Of a stretch of DNA of 64,000 bases, positions 1 through 7,834 are shown one piece after another (the stretch's first letter is position 1; the number at the start of each line of letters is the position of its first letter). The DNA comes from Prevotella melaninogenica ATCC 25845. GTDB lineage: Bacteria; Bacteroidota; Bacteroidia; Bacteroidales; Bacteroidaceae. A program made the translations under genes and the position numbers. The notes beneath the pieces were generated by a model. It made no database searches. It had not been told where the DNA came from and was given only the letters and a program-made list of their open reading frames with translations. Location of the stretch: NCBI RefSeq assembly GCF_000144405.1, contig NC_014370.1:1555501-1619500 (forward strand). Direction: 5' to 3'.

Positions 1-457
1 ATTGTTTTACAGCCTTTTCAGTTCCAAAGAAATACTGATTACTGAGCTTCTTAAACTTAAGCATCCTTGTAAACTGTGCCAAAGTGACTGCTCCCGTAGT
101 GTACAGGTTGATAAGAAAGGCTACTCCATCATCTGCTATAGGTCCGACAACGATATCATAATCATGCTGATAGTTTTTGTTTCTTGACCTATTATTAAAG
201 ATAAATGTTGCCCATTCAGGGGTAGTTCCTTCAAAAATCAGCACTTTCAAATCACCTTTATGTAAGGAACTCTCATCGAATTCATACTCTTGTACAATGG
301 CTTTGCCCCCCAACGCCTCGTATTTTCGTTTCGCCATTCGTTCTGCCTGCTCACGTATTGTCGTCAAGTAAAAGCCTTGTCCGAAGTCTTTTAGCGGGAA
401 AGACTTTGCAAGATCAATCTCTGAAAAATCAGTATTAGTACCATGATAGAGTCTCAT
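1..457 (-). CDS. DUF3990 protein (ADP-ribosyltransferase-like toxin candidate), 3' part cut by window edge
   Basis: The reverse strand encodes an open frame of about 152 residues that begins MRLYHGTNTDF and runs off the left edge, so its C-terminus is missing. The opening YHGT, followed by a conserved DFGQGFYLT stretch near residue 31, is the hallmark of DUF3990. This family is placed in the wider ADP-ribosyltransferase fold and is found as the toxin-like partner of DUF3791 (family knowledge, recalled). Its ATG at 457 overlaps the stop codon of the DUF3791 gene by four bases (ATGA), so the two are translationally coupled. Likely role: toxin or effector of a two-gene toxin-antitoxin-like module. 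The biochemical target is unknown. I am confident of the family and less confident of the toxin role. Confidence 0.8.
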   Translation of the reverse strand, partial: MRLYHGTNTDFSEIDLAKSFPLKDFGQGFYLTTIREQAERMAKRKYEALGGKAIVQEYEFDESSLHKGDLKVLIFEGTTPEWATFIFNNRSRNKNYQHDYDIVVGPIADDGVAFLINLYTTGAVTLAQFTRMLKFKKLSNQYFFGTEKAVKQ

Positions 458-672
458 GCTAATTCTCCTCCATTCTTTTGACAAACTTTGATAAGGTCAT
501 CTACCGTATCATCTATAGACAATGTATGTTCCACGTCATAATACTCTAAAAGAAATTGTATTCCCTTAAAGTTATAAAGATAGCGGAAAGATTGCTGTAC
601 CGTCAAGTTAAAGCGATCACCAAACGTTCTGATAACAGCGTTCAAATAGGGGATTTTATACTGATCATCCAT
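454..672 (-). CDS. DUF3791 protein, putative antitoxin partner
   Basis: A 72-residue protein, MDDQYKIPYLNAVIRTFGDR onward, with the size and the YL..F.G..FL.EYYD.EHTLS pattern of DUF3791. It has no signal peptide or membrane segment, and it ends in a four-base overlap with the downstream DUF3990 gene. Families with this order (small DUF3791 first, DUF3990 second) are widespread in Bacteroidota and Firmicutes and behave like toxin-antitoxin cassettes in genome surveys; the antitoxin role is inferred from order and coupling. A perfect palindrome overlaps its predicted promoter (693-719), consistent with autoregulation. Confidence 0.8.
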   Translation of the reverse strand: MDDQYKIPYLNAVIRTFGDRFNLTVQQSFRYLYNFKGIQFLLEYYDVEHTLSIDDTVDDLIKVCQKNGGELA

Positions 673-692
673 AATACGTGAACTTTATATTG

Positions 693-719
693 CAAAAATA
701 CTACATATTTTGTGTAGTA
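693..719 (-). promoter_or_regulatory. Promoter -7 box and overlapping palindromic operator of the DUF3791/DUF3990 pair
   Basis: On the minus strand TATTTTTG (complement of 693-700) fits the Bacteroidota -7 consensus TAnnTTTG, about 20 bases before the DUF3791 ATG. A perfect 7-base inverted repeat TACTACA/TGTAGTA with a 7-base spacer covers 699-719, exactly between the expected -33 and -7 boxes. This is the layout of an operator for an autorepressor. The operator function is inferred. Confidence 0.55.
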
Positions 720-800
720 CAAAATAATTAAGATTGAAAAACAACTTTCCCTTTTTCTTCCCTTTCCTTTTCATTTCCTTACCCTATTAGCTTTTAAAAA

Positions 801-1262
801 CAGTTCTTCCATTAAATGCGTAGATTGTTAATAGAATGAGATTCATCCGCATACATGGTATGATTACCTCTAATTAGATGGTTTTACAAAGGGGGGATAA
901 ACTACATAATAAATGTAATTAGCTGCAATGTCTATCTGTCTTCTACTATCAACGTATTCCCTTATTAACTAAATTTTGTAAATTATTTTCGTACAACTCA
1001 AAACCAACACATGCTCTTTTGGCTTCTAAAAGACGCCCAATTGGCTTGCAAAAGGTGCCCTTTAAGCCCCTTACTAACGCCCTTTTGAAGTCCAATTAAG
1101 CACCTTTTATTTTATTACTTGATAACTTCCTGATTCTCTGTTAATTGCAAACCTGCTTTTTGTATGTGGTTTTGCCGTTATTTATAGATATTTTCTTTGG
1201 AATTATGTAATGATTTTTCAAATCACTGTCTGCCTTTTTTCGAAGTCCAAAAAGAAATGATT
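801..1262. repeat. Long dispersed repeat, copy A (inverted relative to copy B at 49.1-49.7 kb)
   Basis: The whole stretch between the DUF3791 promoter and dusB is a diverged reverse-complement copy of 49141-49727. Matching blocks include the piece ATTAAATGCGTAGATTGTTA (reverse match near 49700), the 100-base core at 1011-1109 and TGATTTTTCAAATCA near 1210. Copy A lacks two insertions present in copy B. There is no plausible coding frame. Confidence 0.75.
1011..1109 (-). repeat. 100-base core repeat, locus 1
   Basis: Contains AAAAGGTGCTTAATTGGACT, AAAGGGCG, TTTTGCAAGCCAATTGGGCG and GCCAAAAGAGCAT in order on the minus strand. The same order recurs at 49292-49391, 52526-52624 and 61543-61640 (+ strand). 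Present inside long copy A. Confidence 0.85.
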
Positions 1263-1452
1263 TTCAATATCAGAGGATGATAATAGGATAGAATGCTGAC
1301 TGTCTTAGCCAAGTTTTTGTTTAATGAGCAACCTCGGCTCTTACGTTAAAGCAATACGAAAAGCGTCCATACATTTAACGGAAGGATATTAAAACTTTCC
1401 CTCCTTTTACTTTTTTGCCTTCTTACTCCTTTACTATTCAAAGCCTTTTCGT

Positions 1453-1460
1453 TACCTTTG
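1453..1460 (+). promoter_or_regulatory. dusB promoter -7 box (TACCTTTG)
   Basis: TACCTTTG matches TAnnTTTG exactly and ends five bases before the ATG at 1466. Transcription would start at or next to the start codon, giving a leaderless or nearly leaderless mRNA. It rules out the upstream in-frame start at 1415, which would lie before the promoter. Confidence 0.6.
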
Positions 1461-1465
1461 CACCT

Positions 1466-2422
1466 ATGAAAATAGGAACAATAGATTTGGGGGAACGCCC
1501 ACTATTCTTGGCTCCAATGGAAGATGTGACAGATATTGGCTTCCGCAAGATGTGTAAACGCTTCGGTGCAGCCATGGTATATACGGAGTTTGTGTCGGCT
1601 GATGCCGTCATCCGTAGTATCAAGTCGACACTTTCAAAATTAGTCATTGACGATAGTGAGCGTCCTGTAGGAATACAGATATATGGCAGGGATGTAGCTT
1701 CAATGGTTGAAGCAGCTAAGATTGTAGAACAGGTAAAGCCCGATGTGATTGACATTAACTTTGGTTGTCCAGTGAAGAAGGTGGCAAACAAGGGTGCTGG
1801 CTCTGGTATGTTGAAGAACATCCCACTGCTACTTGACATCACAAGAGAGGTAGTGAAGGCTGTCAACACACCAGTCACTGTAAAGACTCGATTAGGTTGG
1901 GACAACGACAACCTCATTATCACCGATCTTGCTGAGCAACTACAAGACTGTGGTATACAGGCATTAACCATTCATGGACGCACTCGCGCACAGATGTATA
2001 CAGGCGAGGCAGACTGGACATTGATTGGTGAGGTGAAGAACAATCCACGCATTCATATCCCCATCATTGGCAATGGTGATGTTACAAGTATTGAAGAAGC
2101 GCACGAGAAGTTCGACCGTTATGGTGTTGATGCGGTGATGATTGGCCGTGCAACCTTCGGTTGTCCGTGGCTCTTTAATCAAGGTGAGAAGCAGCTGACT
2201 ATCGATGACAAGATCGATATACTTGAAGAAATGCTACGCATTAATGTGGAACGTATCGACGAACATCGTGGTATTCTACATACCCGCCGACACTTAGCAG
2301 CATCGCCAATCTTCAAAGGAATCCCCGATTTTAAGAAGACACGCATCGCTATGTTGCGCACAACAAAGATAGATGAGTTGATGGCAATCCTTGAAGATTG
2401 CAGAGAAAAACTAAGAGAATGA
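1466..2422 (+). CDS. dusB: tRNA-dihydrouridine synthase (DusB/NifR3 family)
   Basis: A 318-residue flavoenzyme that reduces uridine to dihydrouridine in tRNA D-loops using FMN and NADPH, in the cytoplasm. Family marks in order: APMEDVTDIGFR near the start (FMN barrel), the catalytic-cysteine motif NFGCPVKKV near residue 100, TVKTRLGWD, HGRTRAQMYTGEADW, IGNGDV and GRATFGCPW. The length is normal for DusB. I start at MKIGTIDLG (1466) because a TACCTTTG promoter box lies just upstream; a longer frame from 1415 would begin before the promoter. The gene stands alone and is followed by a strong hairpin shared with the converging tRNA-Pro. Confidence 0.95.
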   Translation: MKIGTIDLGERPLFLAPMEDVTDIGFRKMCKRFGAAMVYTEFVSADAVIRSIKSTLSKLVIDDSERPVGIQIYGRDVASMVEAAKIVEQVKPDVIDINFGCPVKKVANKGAGSGMLKNIPLLLDITREVVKAVNTPVTVKTRLGWDNDNLIITDLAEQLQDCGIQALTIHGRTRAQMYTGEADWTLIGEVKNNPRIHIPIIGNGDVTSIEEAHEKFDRYGVDAVMIGRATFGCPWLFNQGEKQLTIDDKIDILEEMLRINVERIDEHRGILHTRRHLAASPIFKGIPDFKKTRIAMLRTTKIDELMAILEDCREKLRE

Positions 2423-2424
2423 TA

Positions 2425-2480
2425 ATTAATAAGGCTTATAGGCCTAATTAGGCTAATAAGGCTAAGTAGCCCAATAAAAC
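2425..2480. repeat. TTAGGCTAAT-type low-complexity repeat
   Basis: Short AGGCTAAT/GGCCTAATTAGG words run in loose tandem after the dusB stop. The same kind of stretch occurs at 49018-49070, 49435-49490 and 52660-52798. Confidence 0.7.
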
Positions 2481-2481
2481 C

Positions 2482-2517
2482 AAAAAGGGAAGAAACCAAA
2501 CGGCTTCTTCCCTTTTT
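2482..2517. terminator. Bidirectional intrinsic terminator between dusB and tRNA-Pro
   Basis: Perfect 13-base arms AAAAAGGGAAGAA and TTCTTCCCTTTTT separated by ten bases. T-runs on both strands let it end dusB (+) and tRNA-Pro (-). Confidence 0.85.
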
Positions 2518-2520
2518 CTG

Positions 2521-2593
2521 TCGGGATGACCAGAGTCGAACTGGCGACCCCTACGTCCCGAACGTAGTGCGCTACCAACTGCGCTACATCCCG
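2521..2593 (-). tRNA. tRNA-Pro (anticodon CGG)
   Basis: The minus strand folds as a complete 73-base cloverleaf: acceptor CGGGATG/CATCCCG with discriminator A, D-arm with AGTTGGTAG, anticodon stem CTACG/CGTAG around loop TTCGGGA (anticodon CGG), and T-arm GTTCGAC. CCA is not encoded. A TAACTTTG promoter box sits 19 bases upstream. Confidence 0.95.
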
Positions 2594-2611
2594 ATAGCTT
2601 AAAAGCAAGTG

Positions 2612-2619
2612 CAAAGTTA
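2612..2619 (-). promoter_or_regulatory. tRNA-Pro promoter -7 box (TAACTTTG)
   Basis: The minus strand reads TAACTTTG, an exact TAnnTTTG match, 19 bases before the mature tRNA 5' end. Confidence 0.6.
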
Positions 2620-2668
2620 ACTATTTTCTCGGAACTAACACAAACTTTCTCGCCGTTTTTCTTTCTTG

Positions 2669-3991
2669 TTATAGCAAGGCTGGAAGCTCAAAAAGCTTGA
2701 TGCCATTACTACCTTTTATCAAGATATAATGATCCTCTGGACGATGAAGAGCTATCTCCTTTTTCACCTCATCAATGTCGCGGAACTTGCGGAAATCGGT
2801 TTGTGTCTTTCCAAACTCCTCTCCAACAAGCCATACATTACGAATGTCTGTAGCCTTAAGCAATTCCACAACCTTCTGATGTTCTTCTGCAGACGCATCT
2901 CCAAGTTCACGCATATCACCGAGGATAGCCATCTTATTCTCTACCTCCATCAGTTGGAAGTTCTCTATCGCAGCAGCCATACTGGATGGATTAGCATTGT
3001 AAGCATCCACAATAAGCTTGTTATGTGCTGTCTCAGTCAACTGAGAACGATTGTTATGAGGCACATAGTTCTCCAGAGCATAGTTGATTTGCTGTGGCGT
3101 AACACCAAAGTGAAGACCAATAGCTATGGCTGCCAACATATTATCTAAGTTGTAAGAACCAATGAGATGGGTCTGTACTTCGTAGATAGTAGGTGATGGG
3201 TGATGGGTGTTAAGGCTTGATGACTGCCACTCAAACTTCAAACACGGAGCGCAGCTAACAACATAACCTTGCACATCAGCGGTCTCATCTTGTCCGTAAG
3301 TTATGATACGATCAAACGCTCGCTGTTCTGCCATTTCCGTCAAATCGGGATTGCTCTCGTTGAGGAACAGTAAACAACCATGAGCTTTAAGGAAATCATA
3401 AAGTTCACCCTTGGTCTTCTTTACGCCCTCAAAACTACCAAAACCCTGAAGATGTGCACGACCGACATTAGTAATCAAACCACAAGTTGGCTCTACGTAT
3501 GTAACCAATTTCTCAATGTCACCGGGATGAGAAGCACCCATCTCGATAACTGCAATCTCATGTTCTGGACGAATACCTAACAACGTACGAGGCACACCTA
3601 CATCGTTGTTATAGTTCGCCTCCGTATGATGTACATTAAACTTCTCAGCCAATACGGCAGAGATAAGTTCTTTACTTGTCGTCTTTCCGTTTGTTCCTGT
3701 AATACCAATCACAGGGATTGAGAACTGACGACGATGTTCGCGTGCCAATTCTTTATAAGTTACAAGGGCGTCATCAACGAGGATATAACGCTCGTCGCCT
3801 GCCTTTGCATATTCTTTTTCGTCAATGATCGCATAGCTACAGCCCTTTTCTAAAGCAGCTTCTGCAAACTTATTACCATCGAATGATGCTCCCTTCAATG
3901 CCACGAAAATACTTCCTTCAGGACAGTTACGGCTGTCTGTGGTCACAACAGGGTGCGCTTGGTAAATCTTGTAAATCTCCTGTATATCCAT
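2669..3991 (-). CDS. murF: UDP-N-acetylmuramoyl-tripeptide--D-alanyl-D-alanine ligase
   Basis: A 440-residue Mur ligase that adds D-Ala-D-Ala to UDP-MurNAc-tripeptide with ATP, the last cytoplasmic step of peptidoglycan precursor synthesis. Seen: N-terminal substrate domain with TTDSRN, the ATP loop GITGTNGKTTSKEL, EMGASHPGDI, NVGRAHLQGFGS, and the C-terminal DAYNANPSSM. The start MDIQEIYK at 3991 follows a TACCTTTG box at 4014-4021, so a longer frame reaching 4153 is rejected. One oddity: codons for SSLNTHHPSPT near 3187-3225 are built from the AACACCCATCACCCA repeat seen in intergenic DNA (for example 17235-17312), an in-frame expansion between the central and C-terminal domains. Not in an obvious operon. 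Confidence 0.95.
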   Translation of the reverse strand: MDIQEIYKIYQAHPVVTTDSRNCPEGSIFVALKGASFDGNKFAEAALEKGCSYAIIDEKEYAKAGDERYILVDDALVTYKELAREHRRQFSIPVIGITGTNGKTTSKELISAVLAEKFNVHHTEANYNNDVGVPRTLLGIRPEHEIAVIEMGASHPGDIEKLVTYVEPTCGLITNVGRAHLQGFGSFEGVKKTKGELYDFLKAHGCLLFLNESNPDLTEMAEQRAFDRIITYGQDETADVQGYVVSCAPCLKFEWQSSSLNTHHPSPTIYEVQTHLIGSYNLDNMLAAIAIGLHFGVTPQQINYALENYVPHNNRSQLTETAHNKLIVDAYNANPSSMAAAIENFQLMEVENKMAILGDMRELGDASAEEHQKVVELLKATDIRNVWLVGEEFGKTQTDFRKFRDIDEVKKEIALHRPEDHYILIKGSNGIKLFELPALL

Positions 3992-4013
3992 TGCGTTTAC
4001 TTTATTCTTTGTG

Positions 4014-4021
4014 CAAAGGTA
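4014..4021 (-). promoter_or_regulatory. murF promoter -7 box (TACCTTTG)
   Basis: Exact TAnnTTTG on the minus strand, 22 bases before the murF ATG; it fixes the start at 3991. Confidence 0.6.
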
Positions 4022-4146
4022 AGCTAAATGAAAGACAATGCAAAGCAATGAATGTCTTTTTTTATTATCAGAAATCATCTTCAAGCTGTTGGAGTGATTG
4101 CTATTAGATTCCACACAACGATAGATAGCAAGGGAATTAACGCCCC

Positions 4147-4181
4147 GCACCATTGGTGCGAATGGTGAGCACCATTGGTGC
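4147..4181. repeat. 13-base palindrome cluster (GCACCATTGGTGC x2)
   Basis: Two perfect copies of GCACCATTGGTGC at 4147-4159 and 4169-4181, followed by GAGCATCAACAC. Related clusters lie at 11596-11652 and 24710-24766. Confidence 0.8.
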
Positions 4182-4257
4182 GGAGCATCAACACAACGAA
4201 AAAAGATAGTAAAGAGTTTCTATCAGAACCCTATAATCGCTTATAAAACATGACTAC

Positions 4258-5229
4258 CTAAAACGCGACATACGGCCGCAGACGTTCGATTGCTTCGGGC
4301 GTAAAGTCTTTTAATAAGTGGAGTTGTGAGAGACTGGTTAGTTTTCCTTTCAGCCGTCTATAGTCGCAAATAGCCTTAGCCTGATAGAAATTCACATAAG
4401 GATGCTTACGAAGTTGTGCGAGAGTTGCAGTATTTAGGTTTATCTTCTCTGTCTGTGGGTTAGCAATAGAGAAGTAAGGTAGGCTTTCTTCTGGGAACCC
4501 TTCAATCTCTTGCAGTTGTCCCACAGCAACATATCCGCCTAATCGTTTACCATAGTTAAGGATGGCACGCGCCCACCCAGAGCCAATACCGGGGACCTTC
4601 TTTAGCTGGGTTGTGTCAGCCGTAACGAGATTGATATGTTCACCAACTTTTAGCTTCAATGGGTAGCGGAGGGTGTCACGGTCATACCCTCTGTTAGGTT
4701 TATACGTGTTTTGCGCCTTATAGGCCTCATAAGCTGCATGAGCAGCCTGCTTATCAGCTTCTTTTTGAGCAATATAAGCTTGTACAGAGGCGAGTGTGGA
4801 GGCTGGTTCGTAATCATCACCAATCGTTATATAGGGTTCTAACGCTCGATACTGTTTGCGTGTAAGACCATAGAGGCGGGCAAAGTCCATCGGTGAATGA
4901 TAGACTCCTCCTTTAGAACGATACTTGATAATATTACGTACTTGGAAAGGAGCCAAGCCTAACTGCTGCAACTCTTCGGCTGTAGCTGTATTTGGATCGA
5001 AAGGAAATAGGTGTTTTCCTTCTGCCGTTTCAACTATAGGAAGTTGCTCTTTACGGGAGAAAGAAGTGGGTTTGTTCTTACTTATACTATCGCTTTTCAC
5101 AGCAGAAGTTTCCGTTGTTTGATTGCCAACAAAGATAATCAAACCAATGCTACCAACGATAAACAGCAATAGTAGCAACAGCACTTTTCGATCGGAACGA
5201 TGGAGATAGAAAATTGATTTTAGGTTCAT
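4258..5229 (-). CDS. Membrane-anchored helix-hairpin-helix (ComEA-like) protein
   Basis: A 323-residue protein with one N-terminal membrane segment (about residues 15-35, a run of leucines) and no further hydrophobic stretch. The rest carries three helix-hairpin-helix units: around 75-130 (PNTATAEELQQLGL, then YRSKGGVY), around 205-255 (LKKVPGIGSGWARAIL) and around 265-320 (INLNTATLAQLRKHPYVN). HhH pairs bind DNA backbone; the arrangement resembles ComEA-type proteins, but those are usually shorter, so a DNA-uptake role is only a suggestion. The central segment (about 150-185) is charged and alanine-rich. The gene is monocistronic, with about 240 bases to the transporter upstream. Confidence 0.8.
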   Translation of the reverse strand: MNLKSIFYLHRSDRKVLLLLLLFIVGSIGLIIFVGNQTTETSAVKSDSISKNKPTSFSRKEQLPIVETAEGKHLFPFDPNTATAEELQQLGLAPFQVRNIIKYRSKGGVYHSPMDFARLYGLTRKQYRALEPYITIGDDYEPASTLASVQAYIAQKEADKQAAHAAYEAYKAQNTYKPNRGYDRDTLRYPLKLKVGEHINLVTADTTQLKKVPGIGSGWARAILNYGKRLGGYVAVGQLQEIEGFPEESLPYFSIANPQTEKINLNTATLAQLRKHPYVNFYQAKAICDYRRLKGKLTSLSQLHLLKDFTPEAIERLRPYVAF

Positions 5230-5469
5230 AGTATACAGTGTTTAAACTCTGATGAATCCTTCAAAAGAAGAAATCATTATAGATATAAGGGAGGGGTTAG
5301 AGGATTATTAAGTATTAGTTGGTGATAATAGGTTGTAAATTAATGTTGGAAGTTAATACTTCTTTTTTTCTTACCCATCCCCTCTCCTATTGGAGAAGGG
5401 TTGGTATAGGATTTCTTCTCATACTTTTCAAGGATAGAGAAGATAGAGGAAAATTGCGTACCTAATGGC

Positions 5470-6831
5470 TTAGAACACACCTAACTGATGTAGGAAGATT
5501 GCGAGAATAGCCAATGGACAAACAAAACGGATGAGGAAGTAATAGGCACCAAAGAAGATACCACGTGTGGTTCCCCAGTTGGTAAATTCGTCCTTCACTA
5601 ATTTCTTTGGTACATACCAGCCTATGAATAGGCAGGTGAGAAGTCCTCCTATAGGTAGGAAGATTTGTCCTGTCACAAAGTCGAAGACATCGAAGAGGTC
5701 GACACCTGCCACCTTGAGGAAACTCCAATCGCCCAATGACAGCGAGCAGACTGCACCAATAAGCGAACATCCAGCCGTAACAATCATTGCAGCACGTGGA
5801 CGGCTGATGTGTAACTCCTCTTGGAAGAAGGCTGTACTCACTTCGTGTAGGGATATCAATGAGGTCAACGCTGCCATTGAAAGCAACAGATAGAATGCCA
5901 TTGAAATGATATAGCCAACTATAGGCATACTTGCAAAGGCCTGCTCAAAGACATTTGGAAGGGTGATGAAGATAAGAGATGGTCCACTATCAGGACTTAC
6001 TCCCACAGAGAATGCAGCTGGGAAAATCATCAAACCTGCAAGAATAGCAACGCAGGTGTCAATGATACCAATCTGTACTGCTGAGTTCAACAACTTTGTA
6101 TGACGACTATAATAAGAGGCGTATGTACAGATACACCCCATCGCAATGCTCATCGAATAGAATGATTGCCCTAAAGCGCCCAAGAATACATCGCCTGTTA
6201 CCTTACTGAAGTCGGGCTTCAGAAGGAATTCTACGCCCTTACTTGCGCCTGGAAGAAGGCAAGATGCAACGACAATAGCCACCAAAAGCACAAAGAGGGC
6301 TGGCATCAGAATCTTTGAAGCACGCTCGATACCATTCCTAACACCATGAATGATAACGTAATGCGTGAAAAGTAGAATCATTACTGTCCATAGAACTGGC
6401 TTCCATGGATTGGTAGAGAAGTCTGTAAAATAAGACTTGAAATAATCTGGTGTACCATGCAGATGATTCATTACGGAGGCTACTCCATATTGCAAACACC
6501 AACCCGAAACGACAGCGTAATAGCCCGTAATGAGGAAACCAGTGAGCACTCCTAAGTAACCTACCCACTTCCAAACACTCCCATTAGACAACTTTGTATA
6601 GGCTCGTGCCGTATTTGAGGCTGCATGACGACCGATAATGAACTCGCTAATCATACAAGGCAAGCCCAATAACAAGATGCAACCAATATAAATAAGAATG
6701 AAAGCAGCACCACCATTCTGACCTGTCATATAAGGGAAACGCCATACATTACCCAAACCAACAGCACCGCCTGCAGTGGCAAGAATCATACCTAACTTGC
6801 TTCCAAACTTCGCTCTTTTTTGTTCACTCAT
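5470..6831 (-). CDS. Sodium-dependent amino-acid transporter (NSS/SNF family)
   Basis: A 453-residue inner-membrane symporter of the neurotransmitter:sodium symporter family (LeuT/MhsT fold). The signature GGAVGLGNVWRFPY at residues 20-33 forms the Na+/substrate site in the first helix, and about 11 hydrophobic helices follow. Bacterial NSS members take up amino acids such as tryptophan, tyrosine or leucine; the substrate cannot be told from sequence here. I start at MSEQKRAKFGSK (6831): the minus-strand TAAATTTG box at 6856-6863 lies just upstream of it, and a start at 6858 would fall inside that box. It is transcribed divergently from the VanZ-like gene with a 72-base shared promoter region. 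Confidence 0.92.
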   Translation of the reverse strand: MSEQKRAKFGSKLGMILATAGGAVGLGNVWRFPYMTGQNGGAAFILIYIGCILLLGLPCMISEFIIGRHAASNTARAYTKLSNGSVWKWVGYLGVLTGFLITGYYAVVSGWCLQYGVASVMNHLHGTPDYFKSYFTDFSTNPWKPVLWTVMILLFTHYVIIHGVRNGIERASKILMPALFVLLVAIVVASCLLPGASKGVEFLLKPDFSKVTGDVFLGALGQSFYSMSIAMGCICTYASYYSRHTKLLNSAVQIGIIDTCVAILAGLMIFPAAFSVGVSPDSGPSLIFITLPNVFEQAFASMPIVGYIISMAFYLLLSMAALTSLISLHEVSTAFFQEELHISRPRAAMIVTAGCSLIGAVCSLSLGDWSFLKVAGVDLFDVFDFVTGQIFLPIGGLLTCLFIGWYVPKKLVKDEFTNWGTTRGIFFGAYYFLIRFVCPLAILAIFLHQLGVF

Positions 6832-6855
6832 ATAAATTTGATTTGAATATATGCG

Positions 6856-6883
6856 CAAATTTACGAAAAAATATCTACTTTTG
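6856..6883. promoter_or_regulatory. Divergent promoter pair (transporter on -, VanZ-like on +)
   Basis: The minus strand has TAAATTTG (complement of 6856-6863) for the transporter. The plus strand has TACTTTTG (6876-6883), 20 bases before the VanZ-like ATG. The two -7 boxes are only 12 bases apart, so the polymerases would compete. Confidence 0.55.
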
Positions 6884-6903
6884 TGTCAAATTAGAAGTAA
6901 AAT

Positions 6904-7296
6904 ATGAGTATAACAAAACACATCTTAACTAAATACCCATTTAGTTGTATTATTGTAATTGGAACTTGGATATTGTGTTTTATGACTATTCCAGAAACGC
7001 CACTGAGTTCTGTTCGGTTTATTGATAAGTGGACACATAGTCTTATTTACTTAGTTTTAGGCCTAAGTATAAGCCTCGAATACTTACGCAATACAAAGCA
7101 GCCCAGCCCCAAATTCATCATTGTATGGGTCTGGTTTCTACCTATTATCATGGGAGGACTCATTGAAGTTCTTCAATCCTACTGTACGAATGGGAATCGA
7201 AGTGGTGAATGGCTCGACTTCTTCGCAGATGCTATTGGCTCGACAATAGCCGTGCTTATCGGTATTCTTCTGGTACGATATCGCGCCAAAGCTTAA
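6904..7296 (+). CDS. VanZ-like family membrane protein
   Basis: A 130-residue protein with four hydrophobic helices: about 12-30, 40-58 (with DKWTHSLIYLVLGL), 70-90 and 105-125. The DK..H pattern and the later E..Q (GLIEVLQ) with GEWLDFFADAIGS are typical of VanZ-like proteins. The family is named after the teicoplanin-resistance accessory VanZ, but most members, including this one, have no known function. The 3' end overlaps the converging CYTH gene by 41 bases. Confidence 0.85.
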   Translation: MSITKHILTKYPFSCIIVIGTWILCFMTIPETPLSSVRFIDKWTHSLIYLVLGLSISLEYLRNTKQPSPKFIIVWVWFLPIIMGGLIEVLQSYCTNGNRSGEWLDFFADAIGSTIAVLIGILLVRYRAKA

Positions 7297-7753
7297 ATGG
7301 ATTGCGACGCATCTGGGAATTATAGAAGTGGCGATTACCCGTAACTTCTAAGCCAATAAAGTCTGGTTTATCAAACGATTCATCCTCACTTCCTAACTCC
7401 ACTTCAGCCAAGACGAGTCCATCATTATCACCATGAAACTCATCTATCTCAAAGGTATGACCTTCAAAAGGTACAAGATAGCGATGCTTATCAATCACAC
7501 CTGGCTCGCATAAAAGCATTAATTGCTGTGCTTCTTCCAGTGTAATCTCTTTTTCAAACTCATAACGTGATAGCCCACCTGTACGTGATGGACCTTTGAT
7601 TGTCAGATATCCCTTATCATCCCTGATACGAACACGAACAGTATTAACAGCTGCAAAATATCCTTGTTGCATGTGACTACAACTACTTGCATGCTTTTTC
7701 CAGTCCATATTCTTATGAACTAAGAACTTTCTTTCAATCTCTAATCCACTCAT
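7256..7753 (-). CDS. CYTH domain protein (triphosphate tunnel metalloenzyme family)
   Basis: A 165-residue protein beginning MSGLEIERKFLV. The E-x-E-x-K motif (EIERK) plus RVRI, LTIKG, FEKEI, FEIDEF and LAEVEL strands form the eight-stranded tunnel of CYTH enzymes, which hydrolyse triphosphates (tripolyphosphatase, thiamine triphosphatase or class IV adenylate cyclase). The short bacterial type seen here is most often an inorganic triphosphatase; the exact substrate is unknown. An in-frame ATG at 7789 exists, but the domain begins at the second methionine. The C-terminus overlaps the VanZ-like gene tail to tail. Confidence 0.9.
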   Translation of the reverse strand: MSGLEIERKFLVHKNMDWKKHASSCSHMQQGYFAAVNTVRVRIRDDKGYLTIKGPSRTGGLSRYEFEKEITLEEAQQLMLLCEPGVIDKHRYLVPFEGHTFEIDEFHGDNDGLVLAEVELGSEDESFDKPDFIGLEVTGNRHFYNSQMRRNPFKLWRDIVPEEYR

Positions 7754-7834
7754 GAGACCCCTATTGTTAATATAATAAGCGACTGTCACGATCTAAGAGA
7801 TAACAGTCGCGTATCATTTGTGTCCTGTTTACTA

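Noticed and set aside
1438..1971. Minus-strand frame opposite dusB
   Set aside because: Shadow frame with no motif; dusB on the + strand is certain.
3992..4153. N-terminal extension of murF
   Set aside because: The promoter box 4014-4021 lies inside it, and the extra residues have no counterpart in Mur ligases.
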